Shown here: positions 31,441 through 42,426 of the stretch, piece by piece
Layout: every line of letters begins with the position of its first letter
Numbering within the stretch: position 1 is the first letter of the stretch
Assembly: GCA_964030785.1 (NCBI GenBank)
Contig: OZ034979.1
Coordinates: 14,120,583 to 14,184,582, forward strand
Reading direction: 5' to 3'
Length of the DNA: 64,000 nt
Source: Siderastrea siderea
Lineage: Eukaryota > Cnidaria > Anthozoa > Scleractinia > Rhizangiidae
Notes under the pieces: generated by a model
The model's database searches: none
Told to the model about the DNA's origin: nothing
The model's input: the letters and a program-made list of their open reading frames with translations, nothing else
Program-made: the position numbers and the translations under genes

Positions 31441-31506
31441 AGTCAATAGGCGCCACTTGGATTTAAGTCAAACGTGGATATGTGTGACATATTACACAGG
31501 ACATGA

Positions 31507-31979
31507 CATTGGAGATAGTCATTGACATTGACATTGGACATTGACATTGACATTGACATTGGCATTGACATTGGACATTGACATTGGACATTGACATTGA
31601 CATTGGACATTGACATTGACATTGGTTTTCTGGTCCCCCACTCACTGTCTGTTTTGCGAGGGTATTACTCAGAGACTTGATACTGTCAAAGCAGTACCAA
31701 AAGCCATTCAGAGGGTAGCATCGAGTGCCCAACTTGACTCATTGTGGCCAGATGTTGGACATTGGAGATAGTCATTGACATTGACATTGGACATTGACAT
31801 TGGACATTGACATTGACATTGACACTGGACATTGACATTGACATTGGTTTCCTGGTCCCCCACTCACTGTCTTTTTTGCGAGGGTATTACTCAGAGACTT
31901 GATACTGTCAAAGCAGTACCAAAGCCATTCAGAGGGTAGCATCAAGTGACCAACTTGACTCATTGTGGCCAGATGTTGC
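31507..31979. repeat. GACATT microsatellite tandem (unit B)
   Basis: Copy of 4091-4563. The hexamer count is identical to units A and C, which is notable because such arrays usually change length quickly. Confidence 0.9.
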
Positions 31980-32402
31980 TTCATAGCTAAGTGGTCGAAC
32001 ATTTCAACGGCTTGAGTGGCACCAGGAATGTCGTTTTATAGACACGTTTTAGAGACACAGCAGGGGGCAATTCATTGTTTCGTGGGGGCACTCCCCAGGG
32101 GTTGGTTACCCCAGCTCGTGTTTTATCCCAGACGAATAACTGAAATTGCTTTTACAATGTTTGAAGTTCATTTTGCCAATACATTGGATGGTGTGTCATG
32201 AGATTACCACTCTCACTCATTGTTGCCAGGCTTCGCATCGGATGACTTTTGATGAGGTTCCCTGGTCCCCCCAAATTCCTTTTTTTGTGTTTTTTTATTC
32301 TAATTTTTTTTTTCTATGATATATAAATGTCAACCCAGCATCCTTCATAGCATCCATCCGTCATAAATGCCAATGCAACATCCATGTATAAAGCCTTGAG
32401 GC
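31980..32402. other. noncoding spacer (unit B)
   Basis: Copy of 4564-4986: T-rich runs and CATCC repeats. No gene is recognised. Confidence 0.4.
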
Positions 32403-33164
32403 TTACTTCCTTCTCTTCGGTCTTCTCTTTTGAAAGATGTTTTTCACTTTGTTTCTGATTCGATCAAAGCTGTTATCTTCTAAGATTTGCTGGAGTTGTG
32501 GAGTTGAACTGAAAATTTTTGTGATCTCAGGATTTCGTGGGCATTTCTCATATTTAGAGAGAGCTTCGTCAATTAGTTTCGTGTCCTCCTCGTCCCAGTC
32601 TAATCTTGCACTTTGTAGAGATCCATGCCCTGATGTCGTCTCCCCTGGGCTGTCATCAGGGACCTTAAAAGGGTCAATTGTTGGTTGTTTTTCTTGAAGG
32701 TAACGCACCCTGTCTGTTACCTTCTTGATCTTTTCTGGCGACGTCAAAGCTTTCATCAGGATTGGGTGTTCCCTCATTTTAGCCATAACCACTTTCTTCC
32801 GCATCGGTGAATGTTTTTCAATTTCTGGTTGAAAGACCTCCTTAACTGCTTGATGCTCTTCTTCAGACAAAGGCCTCTTTGATGGTGAGCACTCTGCTTG
32901 ATCTTCCTGCTCGTCACACTCTGGAGCTCTTTTCTTAGGTGAAGGTTTGGTGAAATTCTTGATTTGTTCTGCAGCCTCAGCGGCTTGGTCCGTGAGGCTA
33001 TCTCGTAGGTACCACTTTTTGGCAGTATAATCAGAGTGGCACATGAGGCGACGGAGTGGTTCTTCATCAATCTTTTTCCTTTTTTGCTTTTTCTTGTACA
33101 TGATGGTGACTATCCATTTACGGAAGTCTGTCGCGCTGATCATGGTGTCTGGACGAACAGACAC
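32403..33164 (-). pseudogene. C-terminal recombinase-like frame (unit B)
   Basis: The protein is identical to the unit A frame at 4987-5748: second-arginine box, His43 and Tyr52, two SANT-like segments and a basic C-terminus. It has the same non-ATG start and the same phase conflict with the upstream frame. Confidence 0.55.
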
Positions 33165-35035
33165 AGCATTATGAGAAGGTCTCGGGCCGCACAGTATTCT
33201 GCAACTGTAAGTTCTTTATCAGCTTCTGCAGACGTGAACGCCTGTCGTCCTTTCAAAGCTGGTTCGGAGTTCATTATGGCTTCCACGTCTGCATTAGTTA
33301 GTATGTTGTCGCATTCCTTGAGATATTTTTCCCAGCTGTCTTTCGGTGTTTCTTTGGTGACGGTCCTTCTCCATCCCTTCAGATCCTTGCACAGGTCTGA
33401 CAGAGCGTCTTTGGTCACTGGATCAATTTTTGGCAGGTGCGATCTAGTGCCTTTCTCGGTAACATATTCTAGGAAGTTTTGCAAACTGCCCAGGTAGGAC
33501 TTGAGCGTACCACATGCCTTCTTGGTCAAGTTGGACACTACCCAATCTAGCCAAACCTTGTTACCTTCTTCATCTGCGATAATGGTAATATCGTCTCCTT
33601 TTGGTTCGATCTCCTCCAGGATGGTCCTGACCTGGCTGGCATGCTGAAGACGTTTTCTTTCTTTGTGGAAGCCAGCAGCTGGAGTGAACGAGTACTTGTA
33701 AAAGCCAATCAGCCACCTGTGGCGGTCTGTCCTCGAGTTAGGATCTTTGAAGAAATCCTCTTGCATGCAATGTACGGTGTCGTCATTATCATCGCTGACA
33801 TTGTCACTAGGAGGTTTACTCTTCGCCGCTGGGCTTGGTGGTACAATGTCCAACTCATCGATAGCTTCCTCGTCACTTGCCGACTGCATGGTGACTTCTT
33901 CCACAATTGGTAGCTCAGGTAATGGTAGATGAGATGGCACTGATGATGGCGAGACTTTCTTATCCTTAGTTGTTGTTGAATCTGGGGATGGTATGGATGG
34001 TTGTGACACATTAGGTTCTATGCTACGGAGCTCTTCTTCCAGTTCCTGGTACCGCCTTGCTACTTTGAGGCTGAGCTTGTAAACAGCACTTCCTGGCTTC
34101 ATACGATGTTTGTTTTGCAGGTGCTCGGGAAGGTAGCAGCCCAAGTAGTTGCAAGCTTTCTCTGAGCACCAACGCTTCCATCTCCCCTTGATGGTCTTTC
34201 CTCCTCTTGTAGTACGTTTGGGCCCTATTGTCTTTTTTGGGTCCAAACCCAGGGCAAAGTATTTGTCGACATCTTGCTCGATGATGTGACCTTTTCGGTA
34301 ATGTACGTTTTGTAGATGGCGCTTCAGATTTGGCCCTACATAGCCACGGCAACCGCTTGGGACCATGCATTTGCGGTCAATGTGGTGACTCCACGGATTT
34401 CTCTTTTGATTGTCTCCATTATTGTCATCCTCTTCGTCTTCCTCCACACCTGCTTGACCTTTCTCATCCTCATCCTCGTCTTTCTCTCCTTCACCTTCCT
34501 CTTCATCTTTCTCTTCTTCATTCTTCTCTCCTTCCTCTTCACTTTCCTCTTCCTCATCCTGTTCTTCTTGCGCATCTTCACCCTCCTCTCCTTCTCCATC
34601 CTCCTCCAAGGTGTCACCTTCTTCTTCTCTTCGGGAGGCTTCCATTTGTTCCACCTTAAGTAGCATGTCTGTCGTTAAACAAATGTCCTTGACCAGAGTC
34701 AGTGTATCCTCTGCAACATCCTGTCCATTTAGGACAGGATGGACGGTTGGCGTTTTGTCCGAGAGGCAATTGTAGGCATACATACAATACTTAAGTGCCG
34801 TCCGTGCCATCCTCGCTGTGAATTGAAGTTTGAGTTTCTCGGCCGCTGCTTCAAAGTAGACAAATTCTGATAAGTCGTCTTTCATCCTACTCTTTGCACC
34901 TTTCGCTGCGGGATTAAACACTTCTGGCGCATTGAAGGGGAAGCCCTCCTTAAGGTGAAGTAGCTCTTGGGCATTGTGATTGCATTTGACAGCTCGTGTT
35001 AACAGATCAATAAGGGTTGTGAGACGGTTTTCCAT
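33140..35035 (-). CDS. zinc-finger, core-binding recombinase-like protein (unit B)
   Basis: 631 codons, as in unit A except residue 389, which is Glu here (33870). It has the same two zinc fingers, acidic tract and core-binding segment, and ends at the same point before the catalytic arginine. Confidence 0.6.
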   Translation of the reverse strand: MENRLTTLIDLLTRAVKCNHNAQELLHLKEGFPFNAPEVFNPAAKGAKSRMKDDLSEFVYFEAAAEKLKLQFTARMARTALKYCMYAYNCLSDKTPTVHPVLNGQDVAEDTLTLVKDICLTTDMLLKVEQMEASRREEEGDTLEEDGEGEEGEDAQEEQDEEEESEEEGEKNEEEKDEEEGEGEKDEDEDEKGQAGVEEDEEDDNNGDNQKRNPWSHHIDRKCMVPSGCRGYVGPNLKRHLQNVHYRKGHIIEQDVDKYFALGLDPKKTIGPKRTTRGGKTIKGRWKRWCSEKACNYLGCYLPEHLQNKHRMKPGSAVYKLSLKVARRYQELEEELRSIEPNVSQPSIPSPDSTTTKDKKVSPSSVPSHLPLPELPIVEEVTMQSASDEEAIDELDIVPPSPAAKSKPPSDNVSDDNDDTVHCMQEDFFKDPNSRTDRHRWLIGFYKYSFTPAAGFHKERKRLQHASQVRTILEEIEPKGDDITIIADEEGNKVWLDWVVSNLTKKACGTLKSYLGSLQNFLEYVTEKGTRSHLPKIDPVTKDALSDLCKDLKGWRRTVTKETPKDSWEKYLKECDNILTNADVEAIMNSEPALKGRQAFTSAEADKELTVAEYCAARDLLIMLCLFVQTP

Positions 35036-37595
35036 GATTAGCGAATACGTAGGAATGTTTCTAAGGCAAAAGTAAACCCGGAATAACTTTGCCGTAGAAT
35101 AGGCCTTGTAAACAGGAGGTCAAATGGTAAAATCCCCTTAAAGTTGTTAGCAGTTAAAGTTAAGCCTCGTTTTCATGCTAAGTGCATATTTACGTCCGCC
35201 ATATTGGAAAAACTTCAACAGTTAATAACTTTGCAAGGTTTAAAGCTCTGTCTCAACTTTCCACGTGACTTTGATCACAACAGGCCCAACCCAGAGCAAG
35301 AATTTGCGCAGCTACAAACGGTTGAAATTTCGACCTTATTAGCTATTCATACCTCAATAACTCGTTAATAGATTGAGCAATTTTCACGAAACTTGAATCA
35401 AAGGCTTCCTTGCAAGGCTATGTATCTGGGTTTGGCCACTGAAAGCCTTCAAGTGTTGTAAAAACCGCTTAAAAACCACTCAATGGTTATGTACTTCATA
35501 AATTCTCTACTATGCTAGCGTAACCATTGACTACGCAAAAGTAAACACTTCCCACGGAACAAAAATCTTATTGACAGATGCACGAGGACCTTATGTCATG
35601 TTCCTGGTAGTTAGTTTACTCTTGCATGGTCTTTAAACGGTGTAAATAAATTAAAAATATGGAGCACAAAAAACGTGTATGCTTGTCTTGAATGCACTCC
35701 AATGCTTGTCTTGAATGCCAACCTCATGTCTGTGCACTGGAGTGTCCTTATAAGTACTGTAACAGTGTTTTGTTTATAACTATGACAGATTAAAAGCTTT
35801 TTTCTTCAAATTTGGTGGAAAATTATACTTTTATTTCTCTTTTCTGTGCTTAAAGGATTTTTAATTATCTTTAAAATTTAATGAGATACGAACAGGTCAA
35901 TTTGTCGTGCAATTTTGGGTAAGGGGTACATACATTTATTTTTGTAGGACTAGTTTTAAGATCTGCTGTTCTTTCTTGGTAGACTGTTAGGTATGTTAAT
36001 AGTGTCTAATCTGGTTAATATTATTATTATTATTGTTATTAATTTATTTTTATTAACGAGAGATTGCTAGTTAAAGTTGTTCTTCAAGTTCTTTCCCAAG
36101 GCCAAAAAATTTTACAGTTTTTAAAAATTTGTATCTTCTTGTAATTTCAATATGTTGCCTTGAACTTTGACTATGATTTAGGACTACTATAGTACTATAG
36201 CATAAAAAAATTGACATTTGCATCAGTGATTGACAAGTGACAAACAGTTTGTGCTAACAACCTGTTTTTTTCAAAAATTCGTTGTGTTAACTGAAGGGCA
36301 AACTTTGGTCGACCATAACTCATCAATGAACAAAGCTATTGCAGCACGGTTTCCTTCATCTTCTAGAGCATTAATAACTGAAGAAGTGTACAAGAGGTTA
36401 AAGGAAAATATTTAAATAAATACAAGATATTATAAGAAATATTAGGTATTCATATTTTGCAGCAAAACACACAGTACTAATTTCGAAAAATTCTCAAAAC
36501 CTCAACTGTAAGGGTTAGGAAACCAAACTCACTAATTTTATACAACCAACCATGGCCTCAGTAGTGATTAATGTTAATATTAGAGGTCGAGGTCAAAGGT
36601 TAAACTTTCTAAGAAAACTGTTGCAAATAGTACAATTTTTTCTTAATTGGCCGTAAATGGCATTGTATAACTTATCACCGTTTAACTTTAAAACCGTCAT
36701 ATTATTTTGGCGGCTAGAATAAGTCTTGCCCTAAATAACGCTGTGTTCAATTCATCTAAAGAATCTATTTGAGCTCAGAAAAAAATCAGATTGACATGGG
36801 CCATTTTTGTAAAACATGGTCGATGTGCCCTCCTTTTTGAGACTTTGAAGGGCCATATCTTCACGAAGAAACAAGTTTGATAAAAGAAAATTACACCAAC
36901 GTCTTCCGCTCAGTAAGATCTTTAAAACGATAGTAAATACTGATGTTTTTGTTAAGATTCGAATTTTTTAAAAGCAACAAGGTGTGAAGTCGATTTCCCC
37001 TCTTTGCCTAAAATAGGGTCTTCACGCCAGAAAAAAATTCAAAATAAAGTAACCTTTTAATCAAATGACGTGAAAACTACAACAAGTCAATTTTGTCACA
37101 AAAGGAATAAGTGGGCCAAATGTCAGACCTTAACCCTTAGATTTAGTCATTTTGGAATTTTTTCAAACCAGTCACATTTTCGAGTAAGAGAAAACTGATC
37201 TCCAAAACTCATACTCAGATGTTAGGCATATGCCTTTACTGGATTTTTTCAGAACCAAAATGTTCACTTTTTTAAATGCGAGGGTTAAGAAATGGCTTTC
37301 TACCGCTCAAGGGGGAATAGAGTTAACCCTCCATAACCAGATTTTGAGCCACTTAGGCAAAGATTTTCAACGATTCCCCCATTTTGTTGAGTCCCCTCCC
37401 TTTTTTTGACTTCAAACCAGCGTAAAAGGTAGAAACATTGACCAATGAAACTGAAACTTTAACAAAATAAAAAACAGGTCTAAATAAAGGTTAACACCAA
37501 AGGACAAAGACATTGGACTTATTCTAAATTTTTATAATTTTTCGAAGTTGTGTTAGGAGAGGGGGAACTCAACCGCAAATATAGCTAATTTACTA
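35036..37595. other. right half of the element (unit B)
   Basis: Copy of 7620-10196 with a 17-bp deletion at about 35919 and one substitution at 37056. The frame with the AATAAA end lies at 36230-36415. No firm gene. Confidence 0.5.
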
Positions 37596-38090
37596 TTTGT
37601 ATACATTGGTACTGACTTTGTAGGACCCTTATACGTAAAGGAGAGTCAAGTGTCACGAAAGCGTACGTATGTGTGTCCACAAATGCGTGGTCGCGTATAG
37701 GTCACTTGGAGCTTACAAATGGCCAAACGACAGATGAATTTCTGCAAGCCTTCAGTCGCATAACAAATCGCAGCGGTGTTTGCCATACAGTGTGGTCAGA
37801 CAATGCAAAAACCTTCAAAGTCGCAAGTAGAGAAAATAAGAGGTTATATGACCAGCCAAAGTCACAGAGCCAGTCGCTGTGGGACACTTTGGATCAAGAT
37901 CGAATCAAGTCAGAGTTATCAGCAAAGGGGATTAAGTAGAATCAGCCACCCCACAAGCCAGTCATGAAGAAGACGTTCCTGTACATGGTGGGGAGAAGTT
38001 GCAGTCGGTTGTTGTTCCGGCTCAGAGCTTTCCTGTTCCTTAAAGTAGACTCATTGTTGGCCTCCGCGACGGAGGACAAGGTAAGGAGGA
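37596..38090 (+). pseudogene. BEL/Pao integrase core relic (unit B)
   Basis: Copy of 10197-10691 with SDNAKTF intact and the same frame change and stop. Confidence 0.8.
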
Positions 38091-38337
38091 TGTTACAGCC
38101 CTTCGCACACGATCTGGAAGAGTAGTTAACAACGTGAGAGACTCGACTTGTGACTACGATTAACCCTACCCTACCCTAGTAAGTTAGCTTTGTAAGTTAC
38201 GTGCCCTTGTTTGCGTCCTTCGTAGCTTGTGAATCAAAGTGTTGTACACCCGCTCGGACATCTAAGTTGTGTATCGATGTCTAATGGTCATTAAACATTG
38301 TGTTGAGGAAAGCTGTATTTCGTCGAGCTTCCTAACA
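38091..38337 (+). repeat. BEL/Pao 3' LTR (unit B)
   Basis: Copy of 10692-10938 with TGTTA and TAACA ends, 247 bp. Confidence 0.8.
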
Positions 38338-39186
38338 GGAATTAAGACTTCTGCAAGATAAGCTCTATCAGCACCCACCACCACGATCTGGTAATTAAGG
38401 AGATGGGAGAGGGGGGGGGGGCCGGCGGTACTAAAACAAAACAAGACACTACATTTATATATGCAGGTACCAACAGGCACATTAGCTTCACGGTGTAGCA
38501 GCAGGCTTTGTTCTTTTGAATTTTTTTCCATTTCTGAAAGAATTTCATTTGGGATGTTGGTCCACCTTGGCTTTGGCAGGGACCAGGACCATTTAGTTGA
38601 TGAACCAAATCCTGAAACGCGCAAAAAGTCAATTTAGTATCAAATTAAAGCTTATTGCCTATATTTGGAACGTCTACTTGTTACTTTTTATGTAACCTGT
38701 ACCTAAGCGAGAAATACAACTTTTTGGAACGGAGGTAGGCTAGGAGAAATTGAACTCCTAAATCTATAAGAACTATAAAATAATTTATATCTCTGTAAAT
38801 ATCAAACTTATTTGTACCAGACTTGGCAGAAATACTACCCTTATCAAGATATGTTAATTTTAGCTTTCAGACATGTTTTCTGAGTTGCCATGGCTACAGC
38901 CGCCAATCGAATAGTAAATAAGGCCTCGGGCGGGGCACAAAGTTTGCCCCATTCTTAACTCCGAGAGTATGAAGGCTATGACAACAAGACGTGAGGTTAA
39001 AGGGTACGTCTTACAATGTTTCCTTTGGGGTCTGCAGAACGACTTGATGACGTCACTTGACGTGGGAATTATGTCAAAGTTTTCAAGTGGCGGCCATCTT
39101 GGATGCGCCATCTTTGATCCAATCTTGTCTCTAGATTTAGTTTACACAGAGAGAAAACAGGCGAGGCAGGCCATGTTTAGAAATGT
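38338..39186. other. unassigned stretch with exon-like segment (unit B)
   Basis: Copy of 10939-11789. The G-run is 11 long, which changes the frame of the minus-strand proline-rich segment relative to unit A. No gene is recognised. Confidence 0.3.
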
Positions 39187-39309
39187 TGGTTGTTACTTGG
39201 TTTTTGAACAACAAACTCAACCCACATATCGCGCCAAGTCCGGGAATCGAACCCGGGACACATTGGTGGGAGACAAGTGCTCTCACCTCTGCGCCATATC
39301 TGCTCCCCC
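39187..39309 (-). mobile_element. tRNA-derived SINE (unit B)
   Basis: Identical copy of the SINE at 11790-11912 with the same box A and box B. Confidence 0.75.
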
Positions 39310-39371
39310 TTAAACAACAACGTTAGTCTAAAGGAGTCTCACACACTTTGCTCCAAGCTACTTTGTACAAA

Positions 39372-39812
39372 TCAATCTTTTGACAATTGTCCTAATTATG
39401 AACGTTTGCAAAGTTCAAAAACTGTTGAAAAGTTTGTCCTTTTGCTCTCGCGTTGAAATACATCAGAACGTAATGACCACAACTCCTGCTGTTCACAGCT
39501 TGGAGAGACCTCGTGTTCGTCATCACGTACTTCCACTGCTTCACGATTCATTCGTTCAATGGTTAAGCTTGGTAGCATTGCAGAGATACAGTAAAACTGA
39601 CCATTAGTTTACAGACATTGTCTTTTGTTCAAATACCTAACCAGTGTTTTCCTGGTTTGTCATGTGGGTCTGTGTTAACAATTTAAGAGCAGCAATACCT
39701 GGCCAGGGTTCTTGGGTAAACGATCACAGGCCACCACTCCATAGAAGTAAGGTTTCAACATGGGAACTTCCATAGCCAAATATTCCAATTGCACATTGTT
39801 CGGGACCACTTG
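39372..39812 (-). pseudogene. adenain-type protease relic (unit B)
   Basis: Copy of 11975-12415 with the same catalytic His and Cys motifs and the same frame breaks. Confidence 0.7.
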
Positions 39813-39814
39813 TT

Positions 39815-40347
39815 TTACGTCAAATTGCGTTCGTAGATGCCGTAGAGCACAGCACCATCGGAATCGATCTCCAGTAATTTCGCAAACTCTCCCAAGATGA
39901 TGCTTGTATTGTGTTCGTGAGCCGTCCCAAATTCTAGTACCAGTTGCAAGTCTCCTGTTTGTCTTGGGTTCAACGCACGGCTGTCGGCGCATCCTTTGGC
40001 AACATTGTCAAATACAAACAGGGTGCCATTCTTGTGTTGCCCCCAATCCTCTCTTCTCACCATTTTTGCTTTATGTCCGCTTTACTGGCTTGCAGAAAGA
40101 AAAAGTACCCTGCCAGATCTCCTTGACTATCATCGTGATTGAGTTGGAACGTTTCATTTAGGTCTTCCCCTAAAACAATCTGTTTGATGGAGGTCAATCC
40201 GAATTTCTGGAAGCGGAATGGATCGAACGCCACGTTCCCGTTAGAGGCTTCCTTACGTGCCATCCCCACAATGATTCTATCTAGGATCCTACCTTGATAC
40301 AAACGGTTTGTTAGCTCTAAGGCCGGCTTGATTTTCTTGCATACTTA
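39815..40347 (-). pseudogene. 'F54H12.2-like' relic (unit B)
   Basis: Copy of 12418-12950 with the same frameshift near 40060. Confidence 0.55.
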
Positions 40348-40654
40348 ATGTTCTGATTAGACGTCTTACAGTAGGGTAAAATGGGATGGGAGATAAAATG
40401 GGATCTTGACGTTATCTTGGGTAAGCTCCTATGCAAAGCCACCCTATTGAGAAAGGGATCTAACTAATGAAAGTGAGGTCTCATTCTGATTTGTTCTTAA
40501 GGAACCAACACTTTGCTCATGTGACAGGCTTCCAGGTGGGGTTAAAGATCAACACGTATGTTTTTTCAATCGTGCTACTGGCTGTTTCGCTTTTGCTGCT
40601 AGCCAAGGCTCACTGGAAAAGTCGATATTCAGCACGTTGCCGTAAACAGCTGAA
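40348..40654. other. spacer with stray satellite fragment (unit B)
   Basis: Copy of 12951-13257, with one substitution near 40369. A satellite fragment lies at about 40602-40654. No gene. Confidence 0.5.
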
Positions 40655-41087
40655 CATTGCTGAGAGGCCGCCGTGAGATGATCATCGAGAAGGTGCGGGC
40701 TATCGATAAGGAAAGAAGGTCAGCTACAGCTGTTGGATTTGCTAAACAGTGTGCTTGGTCGTGCTGGGAAGAGTCGGAACAGTAAAAACATCCGCTGCCT
40801 AACCCTTGCTCTCATCGAGCTATCGCAAATCAGTTTCCTCCTCAGATCGATCAATGACCTCCTCCCTACAACAACAAACCTTAAACAATGGGCCATCATC
40901 GACGGCGACACTTGCCGTGCTTCTATTAAAACACATGCCACCTTAGAGCATTTGTTAGCAGCTTGTGATAGCTCACTGCAGAAGTACACTTGGAGACACA
41001 ACTTAGTGTTGACGGTTCTCAACATCACACAGGTTCTCGACATCAAGTTTCCCGACATCACAAAGACCAGCTAAGGAAGAACCTAAC
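40655..41087 (+). pseudogene. non-LTR retrotransposon RT tail (unit B)
   Basis: Copy of 13258-13690 with the same frame break. Confidence 0.7.
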
Positions 41088-41406
41088 CAAGTCATCAAGT
41101 TCCACCGCAATCATCACACAGTGCTTCATGCAACTCAGCTTGTATTGACCAAGGATGCCGTTTGTGTATTACCCCCCTGAAACTGCACCTGGCAGAGAAC
41201 TGAGTTGCGCTCCTTGGGACGCCCTTTGTATTCTCCATGCTTGCTGCTACGACGCCTGGAAAGGCATCACGTAGTGGCATCTTCCACTGGCGGCGCAGGA
41301 ACTGTAGTCCCGTAGATAGCCGCGAAACTACAACACTTCCTGGGCAATGGCTGATGAGGATGATGGCTTGGAGTTGGCAATTTAAGTCTGCATGATATAC
41401 TCTCTT
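41088..41406. other. unassigned stretch (unit B)
   Basis: Copy of 13691-14009. Nothing is recognised. Confidence 0.4.
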
Positions 41407-42402
41407 AGTGTATTCTGCATAATTTAGCCCGGTATGAGACACAACGCGTTTTGTCCATTACGGCGCACTGAAAAACTCGATTTTCCGAAAGTTGCAGCGA
41501 ACTGCTTTTATCAGCTGTTTTAGTACGATTTTGATGTTCAAGTCTAAGTAATGTACGACGCAACTTACATTTTGTCCATGATGAGTCACTGGAAAACTCA
41601 ATTTTCAAAAACTTCCTGTGAAGAGCTCAATTCTCTTGATTTACGATGATTCCCATGTCCTTAACGTTTTAGCCGCATACAAAGGAAACTGCATTTTCTC
41701 CATGTTGTCATGTAAAAACTCGACTTTAGGAAAGTTTCCCTGAACAGCTAAAATCATCTCTTGCGTTATGAATTCGACGGCCGTACTGCATTCTGTAATT
41801 TGTTGCGCTGTACCGACATAAAATGCACTTTCTAGATAATGACTCACTGGAAAATATTGATTTTCCGAAATTTGTCCGAAACCCTTTAAATCCCCTGTTT
41901 TTCAATGATTTTTGTGTGCGTAGTACATCCTCTAAGTTTTCGCCGTACGCAAAAGGAAAACGACTTTTCGCCATTACCATTAACCAGGAAACGTGATTTC
42001 CTAAAAGTTGCCGGAAACAGCCCAATTCTTTTGTTTTATGATGATTTTGACGTCTGTAGTAAATTCTACAAGTTAGGGGGCTGTACCGACATAAAGCGCA
42101 TTTTCTACAATATGAGACACTGGAAAAGTCTATTTTCCGCACGTTGCCTTGAACAGCTCTAATCACTTGTTTTATTTTGACTTCCATGTCTGTAGTACAT
42201 TCTATATCTTTAAGTCCCAACTCACGGAAAATGCGTTTAGTCTTTTATGGCGCACTGAAAAACAGCATTTTTAGAAAGTTGGCGTGAACAGCTTTTAACA
42301 CCTGCCCTTATGATGATTGCGATGCCTTGAAGTTCCAGCCGTGTACGACGCAAAGAATTTTGTCTGAGATGAGTAAATGGCAGTTTTTAGAAAATGTAGA
42401 AA
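41407..42402 (-). repeat. satellite, reverse-orientation segment (unit B)
   Basis: Copy of 14010-15005. The orientation switch follows at about 42380-42430. Confidence 0.85.
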
Positions 42403-42426
42403 ATAAGTTTTCAGGTCTGTAGGGAT

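Larger units (their letters stand above)
30552..37595. mobile_element. tyrosine-recombinase-like element (unit B)
   Basis: Copy of 3136-10196 with the same ends. It is 17 bp shorter because of the deletion near 35919. Confidence 0.5.
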